DNA from: Glaciecola sp964195425
GTDB lineage: Bacteria; Pseudomonadota; Gammaproteobacteria; Enterobacterales; Alteromonadaceae
NCBI GenBank assembly: GCA_964195425.1
Contig: CAXMOM010000042.1
Coordinates: 1 to 64,000, forward strand
DNA: 64,000 nucleotides
Direction: 5' to 3'
The position numbers and the translations under genes are program-made. Numbering within the stretch: position 1 is the first letter of the stretch; the number at the start of each line of letters is the position of its first letter. Below, in pieces: positions 61,574-64,000 of this stretch. Under the pieces are notes generated by a model, which searched no databases, was not told the DNA's origin, and worked only from the letters and a program-made list of their open reading frames with translations.

Positions 61574-62368
61574 ATGAAAATAGCAAAATCGCTAATACTG
61601 GCGGGCATGTTAGCTGCTTCTACTTATTCGCAAATGGCGCTCGCTTGGGGCCAAACAGGGCATCGCGTTACCGGTCAAATTGCTGAGCTGTACTTAAGTC
61701 CTGAAGCAAGAACCGCAATATCACAGATATTAGAAAATGAAGGTCTTGCAGAAATAAGTACCTACGCCGATGAAAACAGGTCTAATCCAGCGCATTATTG
61801 GCAGAAAGTAGCCGGGCCATTTCATTATGTAACGGTGCCAAAAGGCAATAAATACAGTGAAGTTGGCGCACCCGAAGAAGGCGACTCATACACCGCTATC
61901 CAAATGTATACAAAAACCCTAAAAGATCCAGTCTCATCAAGAGCCGACAAACAGTTGGCGCTTAAAATGATAGTGCATATAATTGGTGACTTGCATCAAC
62001 CGCTGCATGCTGGTGATGGCACGGACCGCGGTGGCAACGATGTAAAGGTAAACTTTTTTTGGGAAGACTCTAATCTTCATAGAGTATGGGATTCAGGTTT
62101 AATTGACCGCAGACAACTGTCATACACAGAGTGGTATAAATTTTTAGCGCCCAAAATATCAGCTGCACAAGCCGCCGCTTGGCAAACTACCGATCCACTC
62201 GTGTATATTGAGGAAAGCGTAAAAATTAGAGACACTATCTACCCAGATAGTGAGAAGTTGTCGTGGCAATATTTATATGACCATACGCCAGTAATGAAGC
62301 TGCGCTTACAACAAGCGGGCGTTAGAATTGCGGTGCATTTGAATGATGCGTTTGCCCAAGAAAAATAA
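61574..62368 (+). CDS. Secreted S1/P1-type nuclease
   Basis: S1/P1 nucleases are zinc enzymes that cut single-stranded nucleic acids and release phosphate from nucleotides. The 264-residue protein has a signal peptide (cleavage after MALA near residue 24), so the mature protein begins with the metal-binding Trp (WGQTGHRVTGQIAELYL), and keeps the metal segments KVAGPFHYVTVP, MIVHIIGDLHQPLHAGDGTD and LHRVWDSGLI. All zinc ligands expected (Trp, His, Asp) are visible. It is inferred to be periplasmic or extracellular and to serve phosphate or nucleotide scavenging. It stands alone with its own terminator. Confidence 0.92.
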   Translation: MKIAKSLILAGMLAASTYSQMALAWGQTGHRVTGQIAELYLSPEARTAISQILENEGLAEISTYADENRSNPAHYWQKVAGPFHYVTVPKGNKYSEVGAPEEGDSYTAIQMYTKTLKDPVSSRADKQLALKMIVHIIGDLHQPLHAGDGTDRGGNDVKVNFFWEDSNLHRVWDSGLIDRRQLSYTEWYKFLAPKISAAQAAAWQTTDPLVYIEESVKIRDTIYPDSEKLSWQYLYDHTPVMKLRLQQAGVRIAVHLNDAFAQEK

Positions 62369-62398
62369 GCTAATTAGTCAGATTCGACGTATCAAAAT

Positions 62399-62426
62399 AA
62401 AAGGCATTTTGGAAAAAATGCCTTTT
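62399..62426 (+). terminator. Rho-independent terminator of the nuclease gene
   Basis: A perfect 12-base stem (AAAAGGCATTTT with AAAATGCCTTTT) and four-base loop lies about 30 bases after the stop codon. Confidence 0.9.
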
Positions 62427-62652
62427 ACAAACACCTTTTCCACTTTCTACCTACTCTCAAATAGTAAAAACTTTTCAATGTTAAGCCCAAGAGCAAACCT
62501 ATCTAACCACTTAGCCATCTAACAACTATCCTTTAGTATAATTGTTATTTTCGAAGTAAAGGAGCATCATTTAGTGCTATTTTCTTTGTGAAGTTACTGT
62601 TTGTCACCGTCTTTACAAAATCTTGTATAAATGAGAAGCAGCGTTCGTATCC

Positions 62653-64000
62653 ATGAAAATATCAAATAAGCTACTTGTGATTGTTTTACTTACCGTTGTT
62701 GAAGTAAGCGTTACTTTGTGGTCGGTACTCGAAGTCTCAAAGGGTGCTACCTTGCACCAGCTAAACTCCTTACATTTAAAATACAGCGTTGCGTTTACTC
62801 GCCAAGTATTTAATTATGAAAATGACACAAGTGACGAAGTACTTGAAGGAGAATCTCAAATTCTCACGCAGATGCGTGAAACAATTATTAATATTAAAAA
62901 GCCGCCTCTTGAATGTTTAGTCCTAGTAAACGATATCGATATTTTAATAATGAAAATGATTGGTACCTATAGAGCTTACGAATTGTGTGAAAAAGACATC
63001 GAGGATGCTGATGCAACATTTCAGCTACTAGACGACTATGGCGCCAATAAAATCACTAAGAAAACATTTATTCAAGGCGTTAAAAATAGCGCCGTTGTGT
63101 TTACTCAAAACTCCGCAGATTTTGAGCAGCCGATGACAAAAACGGTTAGCTTGATAGTTACAGTAGTTATTCCATTAGTGATCATAATGTCTTTGTTTAA
63201 TATAATATTTATAAGCTTTTTGTCACGCAGTATTACCGGTTCAATTAGTAATGTAATTAAGGTACTAAAAAGTAAATCAACCGATTCCTTTCAATCTGTC
63301 GCCACCGGCGAACTAAAAGAATTACTAGATGTAGCCTTAACTAGAGCAAAAGACTTTGTATTACAAGAGCAAGTAAACGCGGCTTTAGAAGACACTGTTG
63401 CTCAGCGCACCACCTCCCTTGTTCAGGCAAACGATGAATTATCTCAATTTGCATATCGAACATCTCACGACTTAAAGTCTCCGATTATTGCTGCAAAAGC
63501 ATTGTCTCAAATTATTCAGCACGATCTAGCTAACGGCAACACGCAAATCGCAATTCAAGATGTGATTAAAATTGAAAAGGAAATGATAAGGCTTGAATCA
63601 TTAGTTAAAAACATTTTGTCATTAACAGAAGCCTCACAGCAAGAAATGAAGTCTGAAGTCTTTAACCTTTCGGTCCTAGCAAACAATATATGCGAGCAAT
63701 TAAAAGACCGTGCGGCTGCAGAAAAAGTTGAAATACGCTTAACGATACAAGACAACTTATTGGTTCAATCCTCAAATGCAAGACTCACGCAGATACTGCA
63801 AAACTTACTTAGCAATGCAATAAAATATTGCGACGATAGTAAGCTGGCAAAATATGTTTCTGTGGATATTAGTCATAGCAAACAAACGTTGAGTCTATTA
63901 ATAAGCGACAATGGAATAGGCTTTCCAAAGCAAAGGCAGAGCGAAGTGTTTCAAATGTTTAAACGCTTCCATCCTGAAGTAAGTGCCGGGACGGGGCTGG
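62653..64000 (+). CDS. Sensor histidine kinase, N-terminal 449 residues (cut by window edge)
   Basis: The frame starts at ATG 62653 and stays open to the right edge. It has a membrane helix (about 5 to 27), a periplasmic sensor part of about 145 residues, a second membrane helix (about 175 to 200), a linker, the phospho-acceptor segment FAYRTSHDLKSPI with His272, and an ATPase domain with N-box LLSNAIKY, G1 box ISDNGIGF and F-box MFKRFHPE followed by AGTGL. It is a complete-looking kinase core of the HisKA/HATPase type. The input signal and the cognate regulator are not in the window. Confidence 0.9.
   Translation, partial: MKISNKLLVIVLLTVVEVSVTLWSVLEVSKGATLHQLNSLHLKYSVAFTRQVFNYENDTSDEVLEGESQILTQMRETIINIKKPPLECLVLVNDIDILIMKMIGTYRAYELCEKDIEDADATFQLLDDYGANKITKKTFIQGVKNSAVVFTQNSADFEQPMTKTVSLIVTVVIPLVIIMSLFNIIFISFLSRSITGSISNVIKVLKSKSTDSFQSVATGELKELLDVALTRAKDFVLQEQVNAALEDTVAQRTTSLVQANDELSQFAYRTSHDLKSPIIAAKALSQIIQHDLANGNTQIAIQDVIKIEKEMIRLESLVKNILSLTEASQQEMKSEVFNLSVLANNICEQLKDRAAAEKVEIRLTIQDNLLVQSSNARLTQILQNLLSNAIKYCDDSKLAKYVSVDISHSKQTLSLLISDNGIGFPKQRQSEVFQMFKRFHPEVSAGTGL

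Overview
The window looks like chromosome from a marine gammaproteobacterium of the order Alteromonadales, close to Alteromonas, Glaciecola or Paraglaciecola. This is inferred from gene content (an MSHA pilus cluster next to mreBCD, a TldD/YhdP/RNase G cluster, an S10 operon of gammaproteobacterial order) and from the low-to-moderate GC content. No database search was possible. Almost all of the sequence is coding, and no tRNA, rRNA, intact insertion sequence or CRISPR array was seen.

Layout. 1-2857 (minus): dTDP-L-rhamnose operon rmlA-C-D-B, with rmlB cut by the left edge. 3196-4949 (minus): two exported spondin-domain proteins, one a lipoprotein with 14 collagen-like Gly-X-Y triplets. 5158-10444 (minus): a complete S10 ribosomal operon (rpsJ to rpsQ) with promoter, long leader with an attenuator-like hairpin, and a strong terminator; neither the str nor the spc operon lies beside it. 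10503-18741: accessory region with a small PspB-like membrane protein, a membrane protein with a degenerate GGDEF domain, two tandem GAF plus type II/IV-secretion-ATPase paralogues, and a convergent one-polypeptide fusion of a histidine-kinase-type ATPase with an AraC DNA-binding domain. 18836-19985: a HAD phosphatase and yebG with a perfect LexA box between them.

20081-30093 (minus): tldD, yhdP, rng, maf, mreD, mreC, mreB (envelope and cell-shape functions). 30271-44066 (minus): the MSHA type IV pilus cluster mshI-mshI2-mshJ-K-L-M-N-E-G-F-B-A-C-D-O-P. Usual end members mshH and mshQ are missing. At the mshI end there is a scar in which an integrase remnant is joined in frame to a GGDEF remnant, each with an amber codon. 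45379-51744: ssb, a YajR-like transporter, a NYN-domain protein, uvrA and a thioesterase.

51908-55357: an ECF-like sigma factor lacking the acidic sigma-2.2 motif, followed by a transmembrane Ser/Thr kinase with a long TPR region; these are probably a phosphorylation-controlled pair. After them come a Cys-rich lipoprotein and a secreted protein of unknown function, DUF3299, ppa, fbp, mpl-ubiX, a secreted S1/P1-type nuclease, and a sensor histidine kinase cut by the right edge.

The least ordinary parts are 11134-18741 (degenerate GGDEF, tandem GAF-ATPases, HATPase-AraC fusion), the sigma factor/kinase locus at 51908-55357, and the integrase-GGDEF scar at 44548-45210.
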